NCBI GenBank assembly: GCA_947625485.1
Contig: CANQOP010000002.1
Span: 1-64,000, forward strand
Origin: an uncultured Clostridia bacterium
GTDB lineage: Bacteria; Bacillota; Clostridia; Oscillospirales; Acutalibacteraceae
Reading direction: 5' to 3'
DNA: 64,000 nucleotides
The position numbers and the translations under genes were made by a program. Positions within the stretch are counted from its first letter, which is position 1. Each line of letters starts with the position of its first letter. The notes below the pieces were generated by a model. That model was given only the letters and a program-made list of their open reading frames with translations. It did not search any database and had not been told where the DNA came from. Positions 35,895-44,021 of the stretch are shown here, one piece after another.

Positions 35895-36065
35895 CAATTA
35901 AATTTCTTGAAGATAAAGGCTGACAAAATAAACCCCATACAAATATAAAAGTGAATTTCTCGCGCCGTAGGCTCGAACAACAGATACTTGTAGTTTTCAA
36001 AAGCCGAAGGATTTTTGAAAAAATGAGGAGCGACGACGTGAGTAAGATATGAATTTTCAAAGAAA
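35895..36065 (-). other. Structured noncoding stretch behind tRNA-Ser(CGA)
   Basis: About 170 nt on the minus strand lie between two terminator-like hairpins. It contains a short hairpin around TCAAAAATCCTTCGGCTTTTGA and no credible coding start. I could not assign it to a known RNA family. Possible transcribed tRNA trailer, degenerate element or repeat. Confidence 0.4.
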
Positions 36066-36098
36066 AATCGTCGCGAACGATACAAAGTCCGCGACGAC
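36066..36098 (-). terminator. Terminator of tRNA-Ser(CGA)
   Basis: On the minus strand TCGTCGCG / CGCGACGA forms an 8-bp stem separated by a 14-nt loop and followed by TTTTTC, directly after the tRNA 3' end. Confidence 0.75.
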
Positions 36099-36099
36099 A

Positions 36100-36188
36100 T
36101 GGCGGAGACGGCGAGATTCGAACTCGCGGGGGATTGCTCCCTAACTGATTTCGAGTCAGCCCCGTTATGACCACTTCGATACGTCTCC
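36100..36188 (-). tRNA. tRNA-Ser, anticodon CGA
   Basis: Acceptor stem GGAGACG pairs with CGTCTCC, the anticodon loop CTCGAAA carries CGA, a long variable arm (GGGAGCAATCCCCC) shows class II structure, and CCA is encoded. It reads UCG. Confidence 0.96.
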
Positions 36189-36203
36189 ATGTGATACCAG
36201 TAT

Positions 36204-36232
36204 ATTTTACTAGTTTAAATTAGTTTTGTCAA
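36204..36232 (-). promoter_or_regulatory. Promoter of tRNA-Ser(CGA)
   Basis: On the minus strand TTGACA (36232-36227) and TAAAAT (36209-36204) are separated by 17 bp. Confidence 0.8.
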
Positions 36233-36269
36233 GGTTTACTTTTATGCATATTATGATGTAGATTGGACG

Positions 36270-36713
36270 GTGATGAATTTGGCGTATTCCGAGAGAGAAC
36301 TCCTTGCCCGATTGATTCAGTGCGAGGCAGGAGGAGAGGGAGAGGAAGGTATGCGTGCCGTTGCATCAGTAATTATGAACAGAGTAAACGCTCCAAACGG
36401 AGAATTTGCACGCGTATCCAACGGAGGCGACGTTCGCGCTATAATAACTCAGCCCGGACAGTTCACTTGCCTGAGCACAGCTAATAATAATATGCAAAAT
36501 ATTTATAATATGAATCCAACCAATATTCACTATGATATTGCCGACTGGGCTCTGGCGGGAAACACTACTGCGTCCGTCGGAAATTCACTATTCTTTTTTA
36601 ATCCGTATTCCGACCAATGTCCGAACTATTTTCCGACAAAAATCGGAATAATTTACAATAAGGTAGGCAAGCATTGTTTCTACGCGCCTACCGCCGCATA
36701 TAAAGATACTTAA
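36270..36713 (+). CDS. cwlJ: Cell wall hydrolase of the SleB/CwlJ family, CwlJ-like
   Basis: The 147-residue protein is a bare hydrolase_2 domain without signal peptide or peptidoglycan-binding domain, which is the CwlJ build (about 142 residues in Bacillus) rather than SleB. It shows LLARLIQCEAGGEGEEGMRAVASVIMNRV (with the catalytic glutamate) and the late FFNPYSDQCPNYFPTKIG. CwlJ degrades cortex peptidoglycan during calcium-dipicolinate-triggered germination. The next gene has a GerQ-like domain, and in Bacillus cwlJ and gerQ are also adjacent and functionally linked. Start GTG at 36270 or ATG at 36273; no strong ribosome binding site. Confidence 0.8.
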   Translation: MMNLAYSERELLARLIQCEAGGEGEEGMRAVASVIMNRVNAPNGEFARVSNGGDVRAIITQPGQFTCLSTANNNMQNIYNMNPTNIHYDIADWALAGNTTASVGNSLFFFNPYSDQCPNYFPTKIGIIYNKVGKHCFYAPTAAYKDT

Positions 36714-36724
36714 TGGAGGTAATT

Positions 36725-37333
36725 ATGGCTACAGACAGTCAAGAACACGGTGAAGTCAACCGTAATAACAGTATTGATTTAAATAATTTGTATGATCTTA
36801 ACAGGTGTCTGGGAGGAAAATGTGTAAGCAACACTATTTCAACAGCTCAACCTATCCCGACAATTGAAGATTTTGTATATGAACCGATTGTAAAAACAAA
36901 TATTTCGGAGGCGCTTCAGCCAACAGCGGACGAAACTGCTTTCAGAGACTCGAGTCCTATTATGGGTGACCCAAGTCAGATGTACCAGCCTATAACACAG
37001 GCTCAGAGCAATATGTATCCCACTCCCGCTATTGTAAACGAAGAAATGCAGAAGGAAGAACAGGAATTAAATATTAATGGAGTAACCGCTTCCGATTTGT
37101 TCATTCCGTACGAAGTGACGAGAGAAAGCCTGCAATATCTTAACGGCTTTATTCGCACACAAATCGGCAGACGCGTAACCATAGACTTCCTCGTCGGAAG
37201 CGACACTATGCAAAGCAGAACAGGCTATCTTCTCGCGGTAGCTCAGAATTATCTTCTCCTAAATGAGCTTGATACCAACGATGTGACAGCCTGTGATCTC
37301 TATACTATGAAATTTATACGTTTCTATTATTAA
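36725..37333 (+). CDS. Spore coat protein with C-terminal GerQ-like domain
   Basis: The 202-residue protein has a low-complexity N-terminal part rich in N, Q, S, T and P (residues 1-115). The C-terminal domain of about 80 residues (FIRTQIGRRVTIDFLVGSDTMQSRTGYLLAVAQNYLLLNELDTNDVTACDLYTMKFIRFYY) resembles the GerQ fold. GerQ is a coat protein needed to localise CwlJ. The gene follows the CwlJ-like gene, with GGAGGT at 36715-36720 before the ATG at 36725. An upstream ATG at 36713 overlaps that site. The assignment is by pattern and neighbourhood; the sequence is divergent from Bacillus GerQ. Confidence 0.6.
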   Translation: MATDSQEHGEVNRNNSIDLNNLYDLNRCLGGKCVSNTISTAQPIPTIEDFVYEPIVKTNISEALQPTADETAFRDSSPIMGDPSQMYQPITQAQSNMYPTPAIVNEEMQKEEQELNINGVTASDLFIPYEVTRESLQYLNGFIRTQIGRRVTIDFLVGSDTMQSRTGYLLAVAQNYLLLNELDTNDVTACDLYTMKFIRFYY

Positions 37334-38430
37334 ATCAAATCAGCGATTATTGAGTTAGATAATAAAAATCCGCTCGGGGTAAAGGAAACAGACTTTCCGT
37401 CTGTCTTCATAAATCCCATTTTACAATATTTGTCTGTTTTACTAAAGAAGTCTTTGGAGGGTAGCTCTCCATAGACTTCTTTATATTTTTCAAAATACAG
37501 TCCTTCGGTGAGTCTTAACCTGAGCATTATATATTCCTTTCTCGATGCTCCCGCACCTTCGTCAACAATATCATCATTTTTAAAGTCTTCGATAGATCTG
37601 TTGTAATAAAATCTCTTTTTATTAACACATGAGTGTGCGGCAGGTCCGATACCGAGATAGTCGTCAAGATTCCAGTATTTCAAATTGTGTTTGCTTTCAT
37701 ATCCTTTTTTAGAAAAGTTTGAAATTTCGTATTGTTTAAAACCCTTTTCAGCAAGATAATCCACCGCAAATAAATACAAATCAGCCGTAGTATCTTCGTC
37801 CGGAAAATCATACCGCTCGCGGTGTTTATGAAAAAATGTGCCTTCCTCAATTTTAAGAATATATGACGATATATGAGTAACCCCCGAGTCAAAGCAGAAA
37901 TCTATAGATTTTTTTAAGCTTTCTTTGGTCTGCTCAGGTATACCGAGCATAATATCAAGAGAAATGTTTTTAATACCTCCGTCTTTTATCAGAAAAAGAG
38001 TATTTTTTACATTGTCTAGGCTGTGTATTCTCCCTAAAATCTTTAATTCATTATCATTAGCTGACTGAACTCCCAAAGACACTCTGTTTACACCGTGGCG
38101 CTTAACCTCTGCAAAGTCAAAGATTTTTCCCGAAAAGGGATTAGCCTCCATAGTTATTTCCGCGTCATCGGTAACCTTAAAATTATTCTTTACACAATCG
38201 AGTATATAACATATAAGTTGTGCGCCAAGTATACTGGGCGTTCCGCCGCCTATGTAAACGGTATCAACCATTTTATCAATTTTTTTGCCCCAACTTTTTA
38301 TTTTGCTTTCAAGCAGATTTACATAACCGCTGTAATCGGTTTTGTTTCCTCTTATACTAAAAAAATCACAGTAAGGGCATTTGCTGTGACAGAACGGTAT
38401 ATGAATGTATAATCCGATAGTATCACTCAT
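37330..38430 (-). CDS. hemW: Radical SAM heme chaperone HemW
   Basis: HemW is a coproporphyrinogen oxidase-like radical SAM protein now seen as a heme chaperone. The 366-residue protein has the cluster motif HIPFCHSKCPYCDFFS (C14, C18, C21) and the typical VYIGGGTPSIL. NRVSLGVQS and the later HNLKYW (the HNxxYW box that distinguishes HemW from HemN) are present. Its last bases overlap the convergent coat gene by four. The leader of about 90 nt holds a 22-bp palindrome. Confidence 0.9.
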   Translation of the reverse strand: MSDTIGLYIHIPFCHSKCPYCDFFSIRGNKTDYSGYVNLLESKIKSWGKKIDKMVDTVYIGGGTPSILGAQLICYILDCVKNNFKVTDDAEITMEANPFSGKIFDFAEVKRHGVNRVSLGVQSANDNELKILGRIHSLDNVKNTLFLIKDGGIKNISLDIMLGIPEQTKESLKKSIDFCFDSGVTHISSYILKIEEGTFFHKHRERYDFPDEDTTADLYLFAVDYLAEKGFKQYEISNFSKKGYESKHNLKYWNLDDYLGIGPAAHSCVNKKRFYYNRSIEDFKNDDIVDEGAGASRKEYIMLRLRLTEGLYFEKYKEVYGELPSKDFFSKTDKYCKMGFMKTDGKSVSFTPSGFLLSNSIIADLI

Positions 38431-38453
38431 AGTTTTCTCCTAAAAAGGGGTGA

Positions 38454-38475
38454 GGCAGAAACATATGTCTCTGCC
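38454..38475 (-). promoter_or_regulatory. Palindrome in the hemW leader
   Basis: GGCAGAGACATATGTTTCTGCC is an almost perfect palindrome (one G-T pair) lying between the hemW promoter and AGGAG; CCCCTTTTT follows a few bases later. It could be an operator or an intrinsic attenuator. Confidence 0.6.
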
Positions 38476-38527
38476 CCAAATTTGGAAGGTATATGAAAAA
38501 ATAGGAAAAATCAATTTTGTTACATTT

Positions 38528-38556
38528 ATATTACAATAATTTAACATTTTTGTCAA
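38528..38556 (-). promoter_or_regulatory. Promoter of hemW
   Basis: On the minus strand consensus TTGACA (38556-38551) and TAATAT (38533-38528) are separated by 17 bp. Confidence 0.7.
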
Positions 38557-38602
38557 GGATTATTTTCACATTTTAAAGAAAATTAAAAATTATCCTTTTT
38601 TA

Positions 38603-38632
38603 TTGACATATATGCTGTAAAAATAGTAAAAT
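38603..38632 (+). promoter_or_regulatory. Promoter of prfC
   Basis: TTGACA (38603-38608) and TAAAAT (38627-38632) are separated by 18 bp, 44 bp upstream of the prfC start. Confidence 0.75.
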
Positions 38633-38676
38633 ACTATGGTTATAATAAAGGCAAACGTATTTTTACGGAGGATAAG

Positions 38677-40257
38677 ATGAGTAATTTGAAGGAAGAAATT
38701 AACAGGCGAAGAACCTTTGCAATCATATCCCACCCTGACGCGGGCAAAACGACCCTGACAGAAAAACTGCTTCTGTACGGCGGGGCTATAAACCTTGCGG
38801 GATCCGTTAAAGGAAAAAAAACCGCGAAACACGCCGTATCGGACTGGATGGAAATTGAAAAGCAAAGAGGTATTTCCGTTACTTCATCTGTGTTACAGTT
38901 TAAATATGAAGGCTACTGTATCAACATTCTCGATACTCCCGGACATCAGGACTTCTCCGAGGACACGTACCGCACTCTTATGGCTGCCGACTCCGCGGTA
39001 ATGGTAATCGACGCGTCGAAGGGTGTTGAAAATCAGACAAAAAAGCTTTTTAAGGTTTGTGTTATGAGGCACATACCTATTATTACATTTATAAATAAAA
39101 TGGACAGAGACGCCAGAAGCCCTTTTGACCTTCTTGAAGATATTGAGAATGTACTCGGTATAAATACCTGCCCGATGAACTGGCCTATCGGCTCGGGAAA
39201 AGAATTTAAAGGCGTCTATGACCGCGAATCGAAATCTGTGCTTGCTTTCACCGCCAATAACGGTCAGAAAGAAGTAGAAGAGGAAGTTATTCCCATAAAC
39301 GACAGCCGCATTGATGACCTGCTCGAAGAAAAAAAGCAGGATCTTCTTGATGAAATTGAATTGCTCGACGGAGCAGGCGACGAATTTGATTTAGACGCTG
39401 TACGAGGCGGAACGCTTACTCCCGTGTTCTTTGGTTCTGCTCTTACTAACTTCGGCATCGAACCGTTTTTAGAGCAATTTTTAAAGCTCACACCTCCGCC
39501 GACTCCGCGTGAAACTCCCGAGGGAACAGTAGAAACTGATTCTGACTTTTCCGCGTTTGTATTTAAAATTCAGGCAAATATGAACAAGGCTCACCGCGAC
39601 CGTATTGCCTTTATGCGCATTTGCTCCGGAAAGTTCGAGAAAGATATGGACGTGTATCATTTGCAGGGTGAGAAGAAAATGCGCCTTTCCCAGCCTCAGC
39701 AGATTATGGCTCAGGAGCGTGAGGTCATTGACGAAGCTTATGCAGGGGATATTATAGGTGTGTTTGACCCTGGTATCTTTATGATTGGTGATACGGTATG
39801 CACCGCAAAACGAAAAATCAAATATAAAGGTATTCCCACCTTTGCACCCGAGCATTTCTGCCTGGTACGTCAAAAGGATACAATGAAACGCAAGCAGTTT
39901 ATCAAAGGTATTTCTCAGATTGCCCAGGAAGGTGCAATTCAGATATTCCAAGAGCTTGACGCAGGTATGGAAGAGGTTATCGTAGGCGTTGTAGGAGTTC
40001 TCCAGTTTGATGTTCTAAAATACCGCCTTGAGAATGAGTACAATGTTGAAATAATAATGGAAAATCTTCCTTTTGAGTTTATCCGCTGGATTGAAAACGA
40101 TGACATTGACCCGAAAGCTCTCGACCTTGCCTCAGATACTAAGCGCATACAGGACTTAAAAGGAAATCATCTTCTTCTGTTCACAAGTTACTGGAGCATT
40201 GACTGGGCGCTTGACCACAACAAGGGTCTCGTGCTGCAGGAGTTCGGAACCAACTAA
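38677..40257 (+). CDS. prfC: Peptide chain release factor 3
   Basis: RF3 is the GTPase that recycles RF1 and RF2 after termination. The 526-residue protein has G1 SHPDAGKTTLTEKLL near the N-terminus, ISVTSSVLQF (G2), DTPGHQDFSEDTYR (G3) and FINKMDRDA (G4). The domain II and III pattern is that of RF3, including MNKAHRDRIAFMRICSGKFEKDM and VGVLQFDVLKYRLENEYNV. ACGGAGG lies before the ATG. A decarboxylase-family gene follows after 9 bp and is likely in the same transcript. Confidence 0.95.
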   Translation: MSNLKEEINRRRTFAIISHPDAGKTTLTEKLLLYGGAINLAGSVKGKKTAKHAVSDWMEIEKQRGISVTSSVLQFKYEGYCINILDTPGHQDFSEDTYRTLMAADSAVMVIDASKGVENQTKKLFKVCVMRHIPIITFINKMDRDARSPFDLLEDIENVLGINTCPMNWPIGSGKEFKGVYDRESKSVLAFTANNGQKEVEEEVIPINDSRIDDLLEEKKQDLLDEIELLDGAGDEFDLDAVRGGTLTPVFFGSALTNFGIEPFLEQFLKLTPPPTPRETPEGTVETDSDFSAFVFKIQANMNKAHRDRIAFMRICSGKFEKDMDVYHLQGEKKMRLSQPQQIMAQEREVIDEAYAGDIIGVFDPGIFMIGDTVCTAKRKIKYKGIPTFAPEHFCLVRQKDTMKRKQFIKGISQIAQEGAIQIFQELDAGMEEVIVGVVGVLQFDVLKYRLENEYNVEIIMENLPFEFIRWIENDDIDPKALDLASDTKRIQDLKGNHLLLFTSYWSIDWALDHNKGLVLQEFGTN

Positions 40258-40266
40258 GGAGCAGTT

Positions 40267-41589
40267 ATGCTATTTGATAAGCTAAAGTCAAACAATCGAA
40301 TACCTCTCCATATGCCGGGACATAAGCGTAATACCGAGTTGCTCGGCAATAATCTGCCGTATAAAATAGATATAACGGAGATAGAAGGCTTTGATAATTT
40401 ACACGAGCCTACAGGAATTATTAAAGAAATTCAGGATAAACTCAAAAGAATTTACCAATCCAAACAATCCTATGCGCTTATAAACGGCTCAACAGTCGGG
40501 ATTCTCGCAGGAATAATGAGCGCAGTAAGGGACGGAGATACCGTTCTGATAGCCCGAAACTCGCACAAATCCGTTTACAATGCATTAGAGCTTGCAAAAG
40601 CCGGGACAGTATATATTGAGCCTATATATGACAAATACGGTATCGCCCTGGGTATCAGGTCTGACCAGGTCATTGAGAAATTAAATAACAAAATAAAGCT
40701 TATTGTAATAACATCACCCACATATGAGGGTGTAAAATCAGATATTGACGGTATCTGTAAGCTTGCGCACAAACACAATATTCCCGTTTTGGTAGACGCT
40801 GCGCACGGCGCGCATTTTTTTGATGAGTACACGTGCGCGGATATAGTTATAACAAGCCTTCACAAGACCCTTCCCGCGCTCACACAGTGCGCGGCGGCAA
40901 ACATATATGGGAATTTAATTGATTACAAAAAGTTTCAGATAAAACTGTCGATGCTTGAAACAACCAGTCCGTCATATGTTCTTATGACTTCAATTGACGA
41001 ATGTGCGGACTTTATTCTTAATAATAAGGACCAATTTATAAAATACCGTTATATGCTTGATAATTTTTATAAGCTTGAGCTCAGACATTTAAAATTACTC
41101 AGATATGACGATCGGGGAAAGCTTATAGTTTTTACCGGCTATACAAATCTTACAGGTTTTGAACTTGCCGATTTGCTTAGAACAGAATATAACATCGAGG
41201 TTGAAATGTCAGCAAAAAATTACATTGTTGCAATGACCTCCGTGTGTGACACAAAAGAAAATTTTAATCTCTTCAAAAATGCGCTTATCGAACTCGACAT
41301 TAAATTAAAAACAGATATTTTTAGACCGAATATTTTTCCGCAGTTACCGACTAAAACAAGAGAATCTTATGAAGCTTCTAAAAATGTATGTTACTCTCTC
41401 GACAAATCGGTCGGAATGATTTCGGCAGAATACATATGGGCGTACCCTCCGGGTATTCCGATAGTTGTACCGGGGGAGATAATTTCAAAAGAAATGGTTG
41501 ATTATCTTTTAAGCTCAATTGAGAACGGCGTAAATATTCAATGCACATACGGCGAAATTCCCGAAAAAATATACTGTCAGTGCCTTTAA
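40267..41589 (+). CDS. Orn/Lys/Arg decarboxylase-family PLP enzyme
   Basis: The 440-residue protein has the family N-terminal RIPLHMPGHKRN and DITEIEGFDNLHEPTGIIKEIQ. The PLP site is seen in LVDAAHGAHFF and VITSLHKTLPALTQ, where the lysine in SLHKT binds PLP. It belongs to the short form without the wing domain, similar to Bacillus SpeA/YaaO, so it may be an arginine or lysine decarboxylase feeding polyamine synthesis. Substrate is not decidable. AAGGAGC precedes the ATG; the gene lies directly behind prfC. Confidence 0.87.
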   Translation: MLFDKLKSNNRIPLHMPGHKRNTELLGNNLPYKIDITEIEGFDNLHEPTGIIKEIQDKLKRIYQSKQSYALINGSTVGILAGIMSAVRDGDTVLIARNSHKSVYNALELAKAGTVYIEPIYDKYGIALGIRSDQVIEKLNNKIKLIVITSPTYEGVKSDIDGICKLAHKHNIPVLVDAAHGAHFFDEYTCADIVITSLHKTLPALTQCAAANIYGNLIDYKKFQIKLSMLETTSPSYVLMTSIDECADFILNNKDQFIKYRYMLDNFYKLELRHLKLLRYDDRGKLIVFTGYTNLTGFELADLLRTEYNIEVEMSAKNYIVAMTSVCDTKENFNLFKNALIELDIKLKTDIFRPNIFPQLPTKTRESYEASKNVCYSLDKSVGMISAEYIWAYPPGIPIVVPGEIISKEMVDYLLSSIENGVNIQCTYGEIPEKIYCQCL

Positions 41590-41592
41590 ATA

Positions 41593-41621
41593 TTGACATT
41601 ACAACTACTATGTGATAAAAT
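41593..41621 (+). promoter_or_regulatory. Strong promoter of the SCIFF peptide gene
   Basis: TTGACA (41593-41598) and TAAAAT (41616-41621) with a 17-bp spacer begin just after the stop codon of the preceding gene. TSS is expected near 41628, leaving a leader of about 20 nt with AAGGAGG. Confidence 0.8.
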
Positions 41622-41649
41622 TCTATGTATAAAAAGGAGGTTTTTCAAT

Positions 41650-41802
41650 ATGAAAAGAATTCAGACTATTGAAACTCGCGATTTACAGAAAAGCACTGTA
41701 AGCGGCGGTTGCGGCGAGTGCCAGACATCCTGCCAGTCAGCTTGCAAAACTTCATGCGGCGTTGCTAATCAGCAGTGCGAAAAGTGCTTAAACGAAGAGT
41801 AA
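41650..41802 (+). CDS. scfA: SCIFF ranthipeptide precursor
   Basis: SCIFF peptides are short ribosomal peptides cross-linked by a radical SAM maturase into thioethers between cysteines and other residues. The 50-residue precursor has a leader (KRIQTIETRDLQKSTVSGG) and a core with seven cysteines at positions 21, 24, 28, 32, 36, 43 and 46, containing the almost invariant GGCGECQTSCQSACKTSC block of the family. It has its own consensus promoter, AAGGAGG at 41634-41640 and a terminator-like hairpin behind it. The maturase follows at 41890. SCIFF is widespread in Clostridia and its biological role is unsettled; quorum-sensing-like control has been reported for other ranthipeptides. Confidence 0.95.
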   Translation: MKRIQTIETRDLQKSTVSGGCGECQTSCQSACKTSCGVANQQCEKCLNEE

Positions 41803-41818
41803 AATTTTAAGGGTATCT

Positions 41819-41850
41819 GCCGTTTTTCGCTTCTGCGTTAAACGGCTTTT
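41819..41850 (+). terminator. Terminator-like hairpin between SCIFF and its maturase
   Basis: GCCGTTT / AAACGGC with an inner CGC / GCG pairing is followed by TTTT. It probably stops most transcripts after the peptide gene and lets a fraction read into the maturase. Confidence 0.7.
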
Positions 41851-41889
41851 CCTTTGTTTATAGGCTCTGTTTAAAAATATGGGGGTTTT

Positions 41890-43257
41890 ATGGTACATCA
41901 ATTCAAACTTAACGGCTATAATATCGTTCTCGACGTGTTCAGCGGTTCTGTGCACGCTGTAGATGAGGTAGCTTACGATATTATTTCTCTGTATGAGGAC
42001 AAAAGTAAAGAAGAAATCACAAAAACTATTTTAAAAAAATATCCCAGTCTTAAAAAGCAGGATATTGAAGAATGTTTATGCGATATTGAGGAGCTTAAAA
42101 AGAGAGGAAAACTCTTTTCCGAGGATGTTTTCGCTGACCTTTCTATAGATTTAAAAAATAAAAGCACGGTAATAAAAGCGCTTTGCCTGCATATAGCGCA
42201 TACCTGTAACCTTAACTGTGAATATTGCTTTGCAAGTCAGGGCAAATATCACGGCGAACGTGCGTTAATGTCTCTTGAAGTAGGAAAAAAAGCTATAGAT
42301 TTCCTTATTGAGAACAGCGGAAAACGAAAAAACCTCGAAGTCGACTTCTTTGGCGGAGAGCCTCTTATGAATTTTGACGTTGTCAAGGGTATCGTAGAGT
42401 ATGCACGTTCTATCGAGAAAAAGCACAATAAAAACTTCCGCTTTACCTTAACGACAAACGGAGTTCTCGTCGACGACGAAGTTATTGATTTTGCAAATAA
42501 GGAGTGCCACAACGTTGTTCTCAGCCTTGACGGAAGAAAAGAAGTCCACGATAACCTCCGTAAAACTATAAACGGAAACGGAAGCTACGACATAATTGTG
42601 CCTAAGTTTCAGCACTTTGTTGAACGCCGTAAGAACAAAGGCTATTATGTAAGAGGTACTTTTACACACAATAATGTAGATTTTACAAACGACATTTTCC
42701 ATATGGCTGATTTGGGATTTACGGAGCTTTCTATGGAGCCGGTTGTTTGTGCGCCCGACGATCCGTATGCTCTTACATACGACGACCTGCCGAAAATTTA
42801 TGAACAGTACGAAATTCTGGCAAAAGAAATGCTTAGACGTGAGGAAGAGGGAAGGCCCATTACTTTTTATCACTATATGATTGACTTAACAGGAGGTCCC
42901 TGTATTTATAAACGTATTTCGGGTTGCGGATCGGGCACCGAATACTTAGCGGTCACTCCATGGGGCGACCTTTATCCGTGCCACCAGTTTGTAGGCGACG
43001 ACAAATATCTTATGGGCGATATATGGAAAGGCGTTACCAATACAGAGATGCAAAACGAGTTCAAGCTCTGCAACGCATACGCACGTCCCGACTGCAAGGA
43101 TTGTTGGGCAAAGCTCTACTGCAGCGGCGGCTGCGCGGCGAACGCATACCACGCAACAGGCTCAATAAACGGTATATACGAGTACGGATGTAAGCTGTTT
43201 AAAAAGCGAATGGAGTGTGCTATTATGATGAAGGTTGCACAGAGTATTAAAAAATAA
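41890..43257 (+). CDS. scfB: SCIFF radical SAM maturase
   Basis: The enzyme forms the thioether cross-links in SCIFF. The 455-residue protein has an N-terminal peptide-binding-like part (about residues 1-90, a candidate RiPP recognition element) and the radical SAM motif CNLNCEYCFASQ (C106, C110, C113). A C-terminal SPASM domain follows with CHQFVGD, CNAYARPDCKDCWAKLYCSGGC and a final GCKLFKKRMEC region supplying the auxiliary cluster cysteines. GISGCGSGTEYLAVTPWGDLYPCHQ is typical. It lies 87 bp after the peptide gene in the same direction. GGGGG precedes the ATG at 41890. Confidence 0.95.
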   Translation: MVHQFKLNGYNIVLDVFSGSVHAVDEVAYDIISLYEDKSKEEITKTILKKYPSLKKQDIEECLCDIEELKKRGKLFSEDVFADLSIDLKNKSTVIKALCLHIAHTCNLNCEYCFASQGKYHGERALMSLEVGKKAIDFLIENSGKRKNLEVDFFGGEPLMNFDVVKGIVEYARSIEKKHNKNFRFTLTTNGVLVDDEVIDFANKECHNVVLSLDGRKEVHDNLRKTINGNGSYDIIVPKFQHFVERRKNKGYYVRGTFTHNNVDFTNDIFHMADLGFTELSMEPVVCAPDDPYALTYDDLPKIYEQYEILAKEMLRREEEGRPITFYHYMIDLTGGPCIYKRISGCGSGTEYLAVTPWGDLYPCHQFVGDDKYLMGDIWKGVTNTEMQNEFKLCNAYARPDCKDCWAKLYCSGGCAANAYHATGSINGIYEYGCKLFKKRMECAIMMKVAQSIKK

Positions 43258-43325
43258 ATCGGACTTGCAAAAATAACATTCCGCTTGAATAAAATTTACT
43301 ATTCTTAATGGGGAGAGTGTTATTT

Positions 43326-44021
43326 TTGTTTGAATTGATTTCATTTCTCGGGCAGTACATATGTTTTTTTCTGCTCCACGTATGCGGCAACGGAAGCTTT
43401 CCGAAACCGCTTTCATCAAAGGAAGAAAGAGAGTACCTCGAAAAAGCGTCAAAGGGAGATATTGATGCGCGCAACAAGCTTGTAGAGCATAACCTCCGAC
43501 TTGTTGCTCATATTATCAAGAAGTATTACTCGTCACACAGCGATCAGGACGACCTTGTATCAATCGGAACTATCGGACTTATAAAAGCGATTAACACCTT
43601 TGACGTCAACAAAAACATAAAACTGTCAAGTTATGCGTCCCGATGCATCGAAAACGAAATACTAATGTATTTTCGTAATTTAAAAAAGACGTCGCAGGAT
43701 ATTTCTCTCAACGAAGCAATTGACACCGATAAGGACGGAAATCCTTTAAGCTTGCTTGATGTTCTCGCAACCGATGATAACATTCTTGAGTCGCTTAATA
43801 CAAAACTCAATACAAGTAAGCTTTCTCAGTATATTAACTCCGAGCTTAACGAGCGTGAGAAGAAGGTTATAATTATGCGCTACGGTCTCGACGGAAACGA
43901 TCCTGTAACGCAAAGAGAAGTAGCAAAAGCACTCGGCGTAAGCCGCTCATATATAAGCAGAATAGAAACCAAAGCGCTGAAAACGCTCAGAAAGAAATAC
44001 GAAAGAACAAGTAATTTATAA
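43326..44021 (+). CDS. sigK: Sporulation sigma factor SigK, pro-form
   Basis: SigK directs late mother-cell transcription in the sporulating cell. The 231-residue protein has a hydrophobic pro-sequence (about FELISFLGQYICFFLLHVCG, residues 2-21) before FPKPLSSKEEREYLEKA. Sigma region 2 follows (DARNKLVEHNLRLVAHIIKKY, DQDDLVSIGTIGLIKAINTF), then ENEILMYFR, and region 4 has GVSRSYISRIETKALKTLRKKY. The start is taken as the TTG at 43326, giving a normal pro-SigK N-terminus; ATG 43308 and GTG 43317 are in frame but crowd GGGGAG. The gene is whole, with no skin element. It is followed directly by a metalloprotease gene. Confidence 0.92.
   Translation: MFELISFLGQYICFFLLHVCGNGSFPKPLSSKEEREYLEKASKGDIDARNKLVEHNLRLVAHIIKKYYSSHSDQDDLVSIGTIGLIKAINTFDVNKNIKLSSYASRCIENEILMYFRNLKKTSQDISLNEAIDTDKDGNPLSLLDVLATDDNILESLNTKLNTSKLSQYINSELNEREKKVIIMRYGLDGNDPVTQREVAKALGVSRSYISRIETKALKTLRKKYERTSNL

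Noticed and set aside
35881..36190. Two overlapping open frames of 97-98 codons on the minus strand
   Set aside because: Both begin inside tRNA-Ser(CGA) and pass through its terminator; no independent start site is visible.
43258..44021. A skin-like insertion in sigK
   Set aside because: The reading frame from the pro-sequence to region 4 is continuous.
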